A stretch of DNA of 64,000 nt. Origin: DAOUMF01 sp034408935 (GTDB lineage: Bacteria; Chloroflexota; Dehalococcoidia; SM23-28-2; RBG-16-64-32). Position 1 is the first letter of the stretch. Each line of letters opens with the position of its first letter. Shown piece after piece: positions 1-8,364 of this stretch. The notes under the pieces were generated by a model that saw only the letters and a program-made list of their open reading frames with translations, was not told where the DNA came from and searched no databases. The position numbers and the translations under genes were made by a program. The DNA lies in the NCBI GenBank assembly GCA_034408935.1, contig DAOUMV010000003.1, positions 124,001 to 188,000 on the forward strand, read 5' to 3'.

Positions 1-2
1 AC

Positions 3-1109
3 CGGGAGCCCGGTGATGATCTCGCCTATTACGAGCACGCTTTTCAGGCGGCGCGGTCTGCACTGGAGGACGCGGGCCTGCGGAGCGGCAACATCGACAC
101 TGTCCTGGCTTCGGGCTGGGATGTACTCGATGGCCGCACCATCTCCGACATGCACCTCGTCCCTGCCGCTGGCGGCTACCTGAAAGACTCCGCCAAGGTC
201 GCCGACGATGGCATCCTAGCCTTTGTCTATGGCTACATGCGCATCGCCAGCGGCGCCTTCGATACCGCCCTCGTCGTCGGCCACGGTCACGCTGAGAGCC
301 CCGTGGAACTGGTGAGCAACGTGGCCATGGATCCCTTCTTCTACCGTCCCATGGGCGTCGGTGCCACTGCCACGCTGGCTCTCCAGTGTTGCGCCTATGG
401 GGCTCGTTACGGGGTCAGCGAGGAGCAAGCGGCGGCGGTCGTGGTGAAGAACCGCGGCCAGGGGGCCAACAACCCCTACGCTCACCTGAGGAGCGCCGTC
501 ACCCGCGAGCAGGTACTGGCGTCCAAGGTAATCGCCTGGCCCCTGCGGGAGGTGGATTGCCGCCCGCAATCGGTGGGGGCGGTGGCCGTCATTCTCGCTT
601 CCGAGGACAGGGTGAAGCGGATCGCCTCCCGCTGGGCCACCGTCGAGGGCATCGGTTGGGCTTCTGACTCCTACTACATTGGCGCCTCCGAACTGTCGCG
701 CCTCGCTGCGCTCTCCAGCGCCGCGCAGAAGGCCTACCGTATGGCTGGCATCACTAAGCCTTTCGATCAGATCGATGTTGCTGAGGTGCACGACCTGACC
801 TCCTACCACGAGCTCATGGCCTACGAAGCGCTCGGCTGGGCGGAAGAAGGCGCTGGCAGCCGACTGGTGGAGGAAGGGGCCACCGGTATGGAAGGTGCTT
901 TGCCTGTCAACCCCTCGGGTGGTGCCCTGTGCACCGACCTGGGAGGGGGCACCGGCCTCGCTCGCGTGGCTGAAGCCGCCCTCCAGGTGATGGGCAGAGC
1001 GGAAGGCCACCAGGTGGAGGCGCGGACGGCCCTGGCTCACGGCGCGAGCGCGTTGACCGGGTCGGTGGCTCAGTCGCACGGCGTCGCAGTCTTGAGGAGG
1101 GGTGAGTGA
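3..1109 (+). CDS. thiolase-like protein (SCP2-thiolase type), 5' partial
   Basis: The frame is open from the window edge, so the N-terminus is missing; 368 residues are visible. The fold assignment rests on a thiolase C-terminal half (EVHD, then NPSGG, then GLARVAEAALQVMG) and on similarity to the next gene. The usual nucleophilic Cys is absent: the matching region reads VPAAGGYLKD. This is known for SCP2-thiolase-like proteins and for Ltp2-type retro-aldolases, which do not run the Claisen thiolase reaction. It sits directly upstream of a second thiolase-like gene (TGATG overlap) and a DUF35 gene, so the three are probably one operon and perhaps one complex. The substrate is unknown; an acyl-CoA lyase or retro-aldolase role is inference. 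Confidence 0.8.
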   Translation, partial: REPGDDLAYYEHAFQAARSALEDAGLRSGNIDTVLASGWDVLDGRTISDMHLVPAAGGYLKDSAKVADDGILAFVYGYMRIASGAFDTALVVGHGHAESPVELVSNVAMDPFFYRPMGVGATATLALQCCAYGARYGVSEEQAAAVVVKNRGQGANNPYAHLRSAVTREQVLASKVIAWPLREVDCRPQSVGAVAVILASEDRVKRIASRWATVEGIGWASDSYYIGASELSRLAALSSAAQKAYRMAGITKPFDQIDVAEVHDLTSYHELMAYEALGWAEEGAGSRLVEEGATGMEGALPVNPSGGALCTDLGGGTGLARVAEAALQVMGRAEGHQVEARTALAHGASALTGSVAQSHGVAVLRRGE

Positions 1110-2281
1110 TGCCGCGCCCGGTCGCCATCGCCGGCGTGGGACTGACCCGCTGCTCCAGTTGGCGGCGGGATGTGCTGTACCCCGAGCTGGTCTATGAGGC
1201 GACCAGCGCAGCCCTCCAGGACGCTGGCATCACCTCCAAGGACGTGCAAGCAGTGGTGTACGGCTCGATGGATCCCTTCGACGGTGTGAACGCGCCGGAG
1301 AAGTGGAACGTGGATGCCTGCGCCGCCGCGGGTATGCTGGGCACGCCCTACATGAAGATCAGCACCGGCGGCACCACCGGCGGATCTACCGCCCTGGCCG
1401 CCTACTACCATGTCGCTTCCGGCCTGTATGACGTCGTCCTGGCGGTGGCCTCCCAGCGGGTCGGCGAGAGCATCGAAGCCCAGCTCGTCCTCAACACGGC
1501 CGTGGATCCGGTCTATGAGCGTGGATTCGGCGCCGGCGCGATCACCATCGCCGCTATCCAGGCATCCGCTCACATGCATCAATACGGAACGACGGAGGAG
1601 GATCTGGCCCTGGTATCGGTCAGGAACCACGAGAATGCCGTGAACAACCCCTATGCCCACCTCCGGCTCAAGTTCGGCGTGCAGGATGCACTGGCCTCAC
1701 CCATGCTCTCCTGGCCCCTGCGTCTGGCTGACTGCTGCCCCTCGTCCGATGGCGCCTGCGCCCTAGTGTTCGCATCCGGGGAGCGCGCCCGCGCGTTGGC
1801 CGAACGCCCCGCCTGGATCCGAGGCGCCGGCCAGATCACGGACAACTACTTCGCTGGCGACCGCCCCTGGTATGAAGACTGGGACAGCCTTTCCATGCTT
1901 GCCCGTCGGGTCTATCGTATGGCCAAGATCGACGACCCCTTCCGACAGCTCGACGTGGCCGAGCTGTACAACCCCTTCACCGTCCAGGAGATCCTCGAGT
2001 ACGAGGCCCTGGGCTTCTGCGAGAAGGGAAAGGGCGCCGAGCTGGTGCGAAAGGGGCTCACTGCCATGGACGGCCAGCTCCCCGTGTGCCCCTCGGGCGG
2101 CGTGCTCAGCAACAATCCCATCGGTGCCTCCGGCCTCATTCGCGTGGCCGAGGCTGCCCTTCAGGTGATGGGCAAGGCGGACCAGCGACAGGTCCCCAAC
2201 GTGAAGACGGCTCTGGCCCACGCCTGGGGTGCTACCATCGGGTTCCACACCCTCATGATCCTGGACAGGGAGGCTCCTTAG
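1109..2281 (+). CDS. thiolase-like protein, second subunit
   Basis: 390 residues. ATG at 1109 overlaps the upstream TGA; an in-frame GTG at 1106 is the alternative. A GAGGAGGG ribosome site lies just upstream. The N-terminus (VAIAGVGLTR) and the C-terminal CPSGG and GLIRVAEAALQVMG segments are typical of thiolase-superfamily proteins. The position of the active-site Cys reads STGGTTGG, so the nucleophile is missing, and the usual His of the C-terminal half is replaced in ELYNP. The gene is a diverged paralogue of its upstream neighbour, as expected for a heteromeric SCP2-thiolase-like pair. It is most likely an acyl-CoA-binding partner of the DUF35 protein that follows. Confidence 0.85.
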   Translation: MPRPVAIAGVGLTRCSSWRRDVLYPELVYEATSAALQDAGITSKDVQAVVYGSMDPFDGVNAPEKWNVDACAAAGMLGTPYMKISTGGTTGGSTALAAYYHVASGLYDVVLAVASQRVGESIEAQLVLNTAVDPVYERGFGAGAITIAAIQASAHMHQYGTTEEDLALVSVRNHENAVNNPYAHLRLKFGVQDALASPMLSWPLRLADCCPSSDGACALVFASGERARALAERPAWIRGAGQITDNYFAGDRPWYEDWDSLSMLARRVYRMAKIDDPFRQLDVAELYNPFTVQEILEYEALGFCEKGKGAELVRKGLTAMDGQLPVCPSGGVLSNNPIGASGLIRVAEAALQVMGKADQRQVPNVKTALAHAWGATIGFHTLMILDREAP

Positions 2282-2300
2282 GCCTCGGGAGGGCGCTACC

Positions 2301-2771
2301 ATGACCTCTGAACAAGAACAGCCCCTGACGATCGACGCCAAGTGGGACATCCCCTATCGACACACCGCTGGCCAGGCTGCCAGTCGCTTCTTCCGCGAAC
2401 TCAAGGACAACAAGCGGATCATGGGTGTGCGCTGCCCGAGCTGTCAGCGCGTTCTTGTCCCACCCCGCAGCTTCTGTGAGCGCTGCTTCGAGCCCATCGA
2501 TGAGTGGGTTGAAGTGAAGGACACCGGCACCTTGGCCACCTTCACCATTACCTACGCCCAGTTCACCAGCCTGCCCGCTCCTCCATACTGCGTCGGCATC
2601 ATCAAGCTGGATGGCGCCGACACGGGGCTCATGCATTACGTCGGTGGTGTGGACCTGCAGGAGCTAGAGGAAGCGAAGAAGGCGATCAAGGTGGGGATGC
2701 GACTGCAGGCGGTCTGGCGCGACGAGCGCGAAGGCAAGATCTCGGACATCGAGTACTTCCGCCCCGCCTAG
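2301..2771 (+). CDS. DUF35 Zn-ribbon/OB-fold acyl-CoA-binding protein
   Basis: 156 residues. The N-terminal rubredoxin-like zinc ribbon is visible as CPSC (about residues 42-45) and CERC (about 57-60), followed by a beta-rich OB-fold. A GGAGGG site precedes the ATG. DUF35 proteins are known partners of thiolase-superfamily enzymes: the archaeal thiolase/HMG-CoA synthase complex and the ChsH2-Ltp2 steroid aldolase. Here it closes a three-gene set with two Cys-less thiolase-like proteins, so it probably channels or binds the acyl-CoA substrate. The substrate cannot be read from sequence. Confidence 0.88.
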   Translation: MTSEQEQPLTIDAKWDIPYRHTAGQAASRFFRELKDNKRIMGVRCPSCQRVLVPPRSFCERCFEPIDEWVEVKDTGTLATFTITYAQFTSLPAPPYCVGIIKLDGADTGLMHYVGGVDLQELEEAKKAIKVGMRLQAVWRDEREGKISDIEYFRPA

Positions 2772-2863
2772 CGGCCCGATACGCCCAAGCATAGGGCGGT
2801 AGATGCGATTCGTGGTGCTCATGGAGTTCCCTGAGTTGTGCACTTCGCGGCATGGTGCTCTGC

Positions 2864-3076
2864 TCAGTTGTCATAATCGCCTCTGGCGAACTTGCCCAGG
2901 ACGGTGCCAACCGCCAGGGCCACTGTGCCACCCACCAAGAGCGCGGCACCCAAAGGGACATTCTCGCCTTCTACGACCAGAAATCCACCGTAGACGAGGC
3001 TGCCAAGCCCACCTAGTGTAAGCCCGAGTCCTACCAGGCCAACCGGAACCTTGAGCAGTTCATAGATGCAACCCAT
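2864..3076 (-). CDS. small two-helix membrane protein, unknown function
   Basis: 70 residues with two hydrophobic segments (about residues 10-35 and 40-60), rich in Gly, Val and Leu, and a short charged C-terminus. A strong GGGGAGGGGG site lies a few bases before the ATG, which supports expression. I do not recognise a family. It lies convergent to the DUF35 operon and downstream of the alcohol dehydrogenase on the same strand. Confidence 0.6.
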   Translation of the reverse strand: MGCIYELLKVPVGLVGLGLTLGGLGSLVYGGFLVVEGENVPLGAALLVGGTVALAVGTVLGKFARGDYDN

Positions 3077-3356
3077 GTGCCCCCTCCCCGAGGTGGCCCT
3101 AGCTTCCGCCTTTTGGGGATGCCAGTGATTCCCGTTCGCCGCTAGGCAGGCTTGGCCACGTTCGATACCGTTGCGTCAGCCCACATCGACTCACGCATGC
3201 CGGTGCGACCCCATAGCATCTATGGCCATCCTGCCATGCGACTATCTACCAAGAGCAGGGCAAACATACTACACGCCCTGCGCAAATTGTCAAGCGCGCG
3301 GTTGTGAGCGAAAGTCCGAGACCGTCCTGCCCAATACTATTTGGGCGTGGGATGAG
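3077..3356. other. intergenic stretch with weak hairpin
   Basis: About 280 bases without a supported gene. Near 3330-3347 there is a short inverted repeat (GCCCAA, 6-base loop, TTGGGC) just beyond the stop of the minus-strand alcohol dehydrogenase, a possible weak terminator without a T-run. I see no tRNA fold. Confidence 0.35.
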
Positions 3357-4406
3357 CTATGATCCGACCTGGTCCCCCGGGGACACGAGCACCTTGTGGT
3401 ATCGGTCGCGATCTGCTGCCAGCTCGGCGAAGGTCGCGGGCACTTCGGCGAGGCCAATCGTTCGCGAGATCAGCGGCGATACGTCGATCAGGCCTGACGC
3501 GATGAGGTCGGCCGCCTGAGGGAACTCCTCCCGATAGGCGAAGGCGCCGATGATGTGGTGTTCGAACGCCATCGTCCGTAGGAGAATGATCGGTGTCGGC
3601 TGCTCGAAGACCCCTGCGACCACGATCCTTCCGTCCCGCCTGGTTGCGACGGCGCAATCGTCTAAGGCGGCTCTTATTCCCACGCACTCCACTGCCAGGT
3701 CGACCCCGAGCCCCTCGGTCAGTTCCAGCACGTGCGGAGCAGCCGGTGCCTGCGAGGGGTCTATCACCTCGTCGGCACCGAGGCCTTGGGCCAAGGCGCG
3801 GCGCTTAGCCGCGGGCTCCGATACGATAACTCGCCCCGCGCCGAGATGGCGGGCGGCAGCGACGGTGAGCGCACCGATCGGCCCCGCGCCTGCTACGAAC
3901 ACGGCCTCGTCCGGCTGAAGACCTCCCTGGTTGAGGGCGTGCATGGCCACGGCCAGCGGCTCGGTCAGAGCTACCTGATCCATGGGCGCGCCCGGGGCCA
4001 GCTTGACGGCACGGCCTGCCTTCGCGCACAAGTATTCGGCGAAGCCGCCCGGCCGGTGATACCCGAGGCCCAGAAGTCGCTCGCTCAGACAGAGATTGCT
4101 GCGTTCGCTCTTGCAGTACAGGCACTCCCCACACGGCTCCTGGGGGTTGACCGTTGCCAGATCGCCAACGGCGAACCCGTCTACGTCCCTGCCCACAGCG
4201 ACAACTTCGCCTGAGAACTCGTGGCCCATGATCGGGCTCTGGCGGTTGCTCATCAGGGTGAGAACAGCGGACTGATACTCGTGGAGGTCAGAGCCGCAGA
4301 TGCCGCAGTAGCGGACCCGCAGCTTGAGTTCGCCTGGGCCGGGCTCCGGCTCCTCGACATCGACCAACTCCATGTTGCCGACACCTCGAAGGGCAACAGC
4401 CTTCAT
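3357..4406 (-). CDS. zinc-dependent medium-chain alcohol dehydrogenase (butanediol/sorbitol/threonine DH type)
   Basis: 349 residues, normal for the MDR family. Visible features: catalytic zinc site CGICGSD (about 35-41) and GHE (about 62); structural zinc cysteines in CGECLYCKSERSNLC; Rossmann motif GAGPIGAL in the middle. It should oxidise a secondary alcohol or polyol with NAD(P). A perfect AGGAGG site precedes the ATG. It follows the E1 beta gene by 58 bases on the same strand, so it is probably co-transcribed with the 2-oxoacid/acetoin dehydrogenase genes. Context favours 2,3-butanediol/acetoin chemistry, but sorbitol or threonine dehydrogenase activity cannot be excluded. Confidence 0.88.
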   Translation of the reverse strand: MKAVALRGVGNMELVDVEEPEPGPGELKLRVRYCGICGSDLHEYQSAVLTLMSNRQSPIMGHEFSGEVVAVGRDVDGFAVGDLATVNPQEPCGECLYCKSERSNLCLSERLLGLGYHRPGGFAEYLCAKAGRAVKLAPGAPMDQVALTEPLAVAMHALNQGGLQPDEAVFVAGAGPIGALTVAAARHLGAGRVIVSEPAAKRRALAQGLGADEVIDPSQAPAAPHVLELTEGLGVDLAVECVGIRAALDDCAVATRRDGRIVVAGVFEQPTPIILLRTMAFEHHIIGAFAYREEFPQAADLIASGLIDVSPLISRTIGLAEVPATFAELAADRDRYHKVLVSPGDQVGS

Positions 4407-4464
4407 GATCCATTCCTCCTGATCGAACGATGATCGCTGGCCGCAGGGGTGCCGCTAGGTCGAC

Positions 4465-5436
4465 TCATGCCACCGACTGGACGGCCTCCTTGATCCGCGC
4501 CGCGTTGGGGAGCCAGGCGTCCTCCAGGGGCGGACTGAAGGGGATCGGCGAGAAGGGGCCGCCGATGCGGGCCACGGGGGCTGCCAGCTCGTGGAACGCG
4601 GTCTCGCTGATCTGGGCCGCGATCTCCGCTCCCACGCCGCAGAAGCGGACCGCTTCATGTACGACTACGGCCCGCTTGGTCTTGCGCACCGACCGCAGGA
4701 TGGTGTCCATGTCCAGAGGCACCAGCGTCCGTGGGTCCACTACCTCGGCCTCGATGCCCTGCTCGGCCAGCTCGTCCGCCGCCTTCAGCGCCTCCTGCAC
4801 CATGTAGGACGTAGCGACGATGGTAACGTCGCGCCCCTCCCGCTTGATCTCGGCCACGCCCAGGGGCAGGGCATACGGTTCCTCGGGCACATCGGCCGTT
4901 GTCGCCAGGGCTCGCTTGTGCTCCAGCACGAAGACGGGGTTATCGTCGCGGATGGCCGCGATGAGCAACCCCTTCATGTCGCGGGCATTGGCGGGCATGA
5001 CGACCTTGAGGCCGGGGATGTGGCAGAGGATGGCCTCCAGGCTTTGCGAGTGCTGGGCCGCCAGACGCAGGCCGGCGCCGCAGATGGTGCGCACCACGAT
5101 GGGCAGTGTGGCCTTGCCGCCGAACATGTAGCGCATCTTGGCCATCTGGTTCAGCACCTGATCCAGGCAGACGCCCATGAAGTCCATGAACATGATCTCC
5201 ACCACCGGGCGCAGGCCGGAGGCGGCGGACCCGACGGCCAGCCCCAGGATCGCCGACTCCGAGATGGGGGTGTCGACGACCCGCTGGGGGCCGAATCGGT
5301 CGTACAGCCCAAGGGTGCCGCCGAAGTAGGCGACGTGCTGGCCCACGTCCTCCCCGGCCACGAACACGTCGGGATCCCGCTCCATCTCTTGCTGGAGCGC
5401 TTCCCGTATCGCTTGAAGGTAGAGTAGCTGCCGCAT
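4465..5436 (-). CDS. 2-oxoacid (pyruvate/acetoin) dehydrogenase E1 beta subunit
   Basis: 323 residues from the ATG at 5436, chosen because GAAGGGTGAGG lies just before it; an in-frame ATG at 5457 would overlap the upstream gene. The N-terminus (LYLQAIREAL, then VAGEDVG) and the C-terminal transketolase domain with HEAVRF are typical of E1 beta. With E1 alpha it forms a thiamine-diphosphate heterotetramer that decarboxylates a 2-oxoacid or acetoin. No E2 lipoyl transferase or E3 is beside it, so it either borrows these or is an acetoin:DCPIP-type E1. It is translationally close to E1 alpha (4-base gap). Confidence 0.92.
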   Translation of the reverse strand: MRQLLYLQAIREALQQEMERDPDVFVAGEDVGQHVAYFGGTLGLYDRFGPQRVVDTPISESAILGLAVGSAASGLRPVVEIMFMDFMGVCLDQVLNQMAKMRYMFGGKATLPIVVRTICGAGLRLAAQHSQSLEAILCHIPGLKVVMPANARDMKGLLIAAIRDDNPVFVLEHKRALATTADVPEEPYALPLGVAEIKREGRDVTIVATSYMVQEALKAADELAEQGIEAEVVDPRTLVPLDMDTILRSVRKTKRAVVVHEAVRFCGVGAEIAAQISETAFHELAAPVARIGGPFSPIPFSPPLEDAWLPNAARIKEAVQSVA

Positions 5437-5440
5437 CGCC

Positions 5441-6418
5441 TCACCCTTCCTCGGCATAGACGTCCGTCAGCAGGATGTCGCTCTCCGGTAGGGGGCTGGC
5501 CTCAGCGAAGCGGATCCCTTCCTCCGTGGCCTCTTCCTCCTCCCGCCCGATGGCGTCGGCTTGATCCTCCGTCAGGACCTTCTCCTGGATCAGGCGACGG
5601 CGGAAGAGCGGAATGGGATCGCGAGAGCGCCACTCCTCCAGTTCCTCGGACGGTCGGGCCTGGGTGCCGTCGCTGGCGCCCACGTGGTCGAAGTAGCGGT
5701 ACGTCTTAAACTCCAGCAAGCTTGGGCCCTCCCCACGACGGGCTCGCTCGACCGCCCCGGTCACCATCTCGTGCACTGCCAGCACGTCCATACCGTCGCT
5801 CACCCGGCCGGGGATTCCATAGGCGGCACCTCGGTCGGCTACGTCGCGAATGGCCTGGTGGCGGTCCTGGCGCGTCCATTCGCCGTACAGGTTGTTCTCG
5901 CAGATGAAGATGGCGGGCAACTTCAGGATGGCGGCCAGGTTCAACGCCTCGTGGAACGTCCCCTGGTTGGTGGCGCCGTCGCCGAAGAAGGACAGACACA
6001 CCTCGCCCTTGTCTCGATACTTGGAGGCAAAGGCGGCTCCTACGGCGATGGGTAGGCCGGCTCCCACGATGCCGTTGGCCCCCAGCATTCCCAGGTCCAG
6101 GTCCGCGATGTGCATGGAGCCGCCCTTCCCCCTGCAGTAGCCGTCAGCGCGGCCGAACAGCTCCGCGAACATGCGCCGGATGTCGCCGCCTTTGGCGATG
6201 AGGTGGCCGTGGCCCCGGTGTGTGCTCGTGATCCAGTCCTGGGGCCCGACGGCGGAGCAGGCGCCCACGGCCACCGCCTCCTGCCCCGCGGAGAGGTGGA
6301 CGACGCCGAGGATGTGGCCCTCCCGCAGCAGGCGGGCCACCGCCTCCTCGAACAGGCGGACGCGCAGCATCAGGCGGTACATTTCCGTTAGTTGCTCGCT
6401 GGACAGGGGCATGGTCAC
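5441..6418 (-). CDS. 2-oxoacid (pyruvate/acetoin) dehydrogenase E1 alpha subunit
   Basis: 325 residues. The thiamine-diphosphate motif GDGATNQG is followed about 25 residues later by ENN, the standard GDG-NN signature. STHRGHGH and RGKGGSMHI are family landmarks. A GGAGGTGAG site precedes the ATG. It is paired with E1 beta downstream. The length and the GKGGSMH motif fit the AcoA/PdhA group. The alcohol dehydrogenase after E1 beta tilts the call to acetoin metabolism, but pyruvate or branched-chain substrates are possible. Confidence 0.93.
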   Translation of the reverse strand: MTMPLSSEQLTEMYRLMLRVRLFEEAVARLLREGHILGVVHLSAGQEAVAVGACSAVGPQDWITSTHRGHGHLIAKGGDIRRMFAELFGRADGYCRGKGGSMHIADLDLGMLGANGIVGAGLPIAVGAAFASKYRDKGEVCLSFFGDGATNQGTFHEALNLAAILKLPAIFICENNLYGEWTRQDRHQAIRDVADRGAAYGIPGRVSDGMDVLAVHEMVTGAVERARRGEGPSLLEFKTYRYFDHVGASDGTQARPSEELEEWRSRDPIPLFRRRLIQEKVLTEDQADAIGREEEEATEEGIRFAEASPLPESDILLTDVYAEEG

Positions 6419-6590
6419 TCACCTCCCTCCTGTCGCAGTGGGCGGGAGTCGTTGCCCCCAATATGCGGCAGAGGAAAACGGCCGGTCAGTCGGGCAAACC
6501 ACCAGGTTAGTGTAGGGCTTTTCCTTACGGTGTCGCTACCGCGGCGCGAGCTTGGCCTTGACCGTCCTCAGTGGCGAGAGCGTTGTTTCG

Positions 6591-7757
6591 TCAGAAGGCC
6601 GGGCCGCCTTGGGCGATGCCGAACACGGCCTGACCATTGATCTCGGCCTTGGTCCTCTCGCCACGGGCGACCCGCAGCAGCAACTCCAGTATCTGTTCGC
6701 CGACCTCGCTGATGCTCTTTCCGGCCAGGATCGTTCCAGCGTCGAGGTCGATGTCGTCGCGCATGGCCTCAAAGAGCTCGGAGTTGGAGGAGATCTTGAT
6801 TACCGGCACTGCCGGGAACCCTACCGGCGTGCCGCGGCCAGTGGTGAACAGGATGGCCTGAGCGCCGCCCGTCGCCATGCCGGCCAGACTCTCGATGTCG
6901 TAGCCGGGCGTGTCCATGACCACAAGGCCATTCTTGGTCGGTCGAGCACCGTAGTCCACGACCTCTCGGATCGGTGAACTGCCGCCCTTGGCTATGCAGC
7001 CGAGGCTCTTCTCAGCGATGGAGGTCAGCCCCGATTCGACGTTGCCGGGTGCAAGGCCGGGCTCGAACAGGGGCCCCAGTATCTCCCGCGCGCGGGTTTC
7101 CTGCCGCTCCACCTTCGCCCGGAGCTTTGCTGCCACCTCCTCCGTTTCGGCCGACTTCGACAGCGGTCCCAGGGCCCCGATCATCTCCGTGATCTCCGCA
7201 AGGAAGACCGTGCCACCGAGCTGCACCAGTCGGTCAGCCGCCTTTCCCACCGCCGGATTGGCGGTGAGCCCGGAGAAGGTGTCCGAGCCGCCGCACTCCA
7301 GGCCTACTATCAGGTCTTCCGCCGTACCCTCGTCACGTGGCATTTCATCCAGTTCGCCCAGCAATCGCCGCGCTAGGGACTCAGCCTGATCGGCCGCCTT
7401 GCGCGATCCACCCACCTCCTGGATGACCACAGTCTCCAGCGGCTTCCCGTTGCTGCCCAGGTTGCCCTTCAGCAGAGCGGTCGAGAGTATCTCGCAGCCG
7501 AGGCCCACCAGCACCGCCGCGCCCACGTTGGGGTTCTGCACCAGCCCGGCCAGGGTCTTGATCTGGAGGCCCAAATCGGGGCCGCCGCGGCCGCAGCCGT
7601 GGGCATGCTCCACCGCCACGACCGACGGCAACCGCCGCCCGACCTCCCGCACGACGCCCGACGCGCAGGCCACCGTCGCCAGGACAAGGCAGTGGTTGCG
7701 GATGCCCATGCGGCCGTCCGGCCGCCGCCAGCCCTCGAAAGCGAACTCCCCGCTCAT
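6591..7757 (-). CDS. UxaA-family dehydratase, large (C-terminal) subunit
   Basis: 388 residues. The N-terminus GRMGIRNHCLVL, then EHAHGCGR, and GLECGGSDTFSG are hallmarks of the altronate/galactarate/sulfolactate dehydratase (UxaA/GarD/SuyB) family, which uses Fe to remove water or a leaving group from sugar acids or related compounds. The start overlaps the stop of the small SAF-domain subunit by 4 bases (ATGA), so the two are one split enzyme. Substrate is undecided: altronate, galactarate or 3-sulfolactate family members all share this layout. The sulfur-related genes at the other end of the window make sulfolactate worth testing, but that is speculation. Confidence 0.88.
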   Translation of the reverse strand: MSGEFAFEGWRRPDGRMGIRNHCLVLATVACASGVVREVGRRLPSVVAVEHAHGCGRGGPDLGLQIKTLAGLVQNPNVGAAVLVGLGCEILSTALLKGNLGSNGKPLETVVIQEVGGSRKAADQAESLARRLLGELDEMPRDEGTAEDLIVGLECGGSDTFSGLTANPAVGKAADRLVQLGGTVFLAEITEMIGALGPLSKSAETEEVAAKLRAKVERQETRAREILGPLFEPGLAPGNVESGLTSIAEKSLGCIAKGGSSPIREVVDYGARPTKNGLVVMDTPGYDIESLAGMATGGAQAILFTTGRGTPVGFPAVPVIKISSNSELFEAMRDDIDLDAGTILAGKSISEVGEQILELLLRVARGERTKAEINGQAVFGIAQGGPAF

Positions 7758-8053
7758 TTCCTGCGCCCCATGTTGTGGGTGTGCACGTACTGGCCCGCAG
7801 CGATGTCCTCCGCCGCTCGGCCGATCTCCTCCCCGTAGCGGATTACCGCCTCGCCGCTGACGATTCGCGCGAGGGCCACTTTGCTGCCGCGGGGAATCGC
7901 CTCGATCGCCCGCACTTCGATGCCGTCGGCGAGCTGCATCACCTGACCCTTCTGAACATCGGTGGCCACCACCGCCACGTTGTCTCTGGGATTCACCCGA
8001 ATGGCCAGCACCGCCATGCTATCACTTGTATCAGGAGACATACGGCAGGTCAA
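7754..8053 (-). CDS. UxaA-family dehydratase, small SAF-domain subunit
   Basis: 99 residues from the ATG at 8053; an in-frame ATG at 8017 (MAVLAIR) is a plausible alternative and neither has a strong ribosome site. The sequence NPRDNVAV, GIEVRAIEAIPRG and ending HTHNMG matches the SAF domain found at the N-terminus of UxaA, GarD and SuyA. It overlaps the large subunit by 4 bases. In many bacteria these are one polypeptide; here they are split. Confidence 0.85.
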   Translation of the reverse strand: MTCRMSPDTSDSMAVLAIRVNPRDNVAVVATDVQKGQVMQLADGIEVRAIEAIPRGSKVALARIVSGEAVIRYGEEIGRAAEDIAAGQYVHTHNMGRRK

Positions 8054-8364
8054 CTAGTGTAGCCGATGTGCTGGACGGTAGCTACAAGTCCGGTGCCCCG
8101 TCATGCGCTCTTGAGCCTGCCAACCGCCGCGACTCGTTCGCCTGACTCGTCCCTATGCACGAACCTTCGTGACCACGTACAATGTGTTCAAGTGGAGCCA
8201 CAATCTGGGTACGCGCACAATCGCCAACGGGGCGCGTATCGCATTTGCCACATTCCGGTCCGGCCCGCCGTTTCTGGTCATACTCCCATTCGCATCCCAG
8301 TCATCTCCGGGTCCGGTGGCATATGTCGGATGCCCCGCCGTAGCGTCAACTGAGGAATTCATCG
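8054..8364. other. divergent intergenic region
   Basis: About 310 bases between the divergent UxaA small subunit and the HAD-GH65 gene. It must hold both promoters, but I cannot point to a convincing -35/-10 pair. TACAAT near 8178 is the best isolated -10-like word. No RNA gene or repeat seen. Confidence 0.4.
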
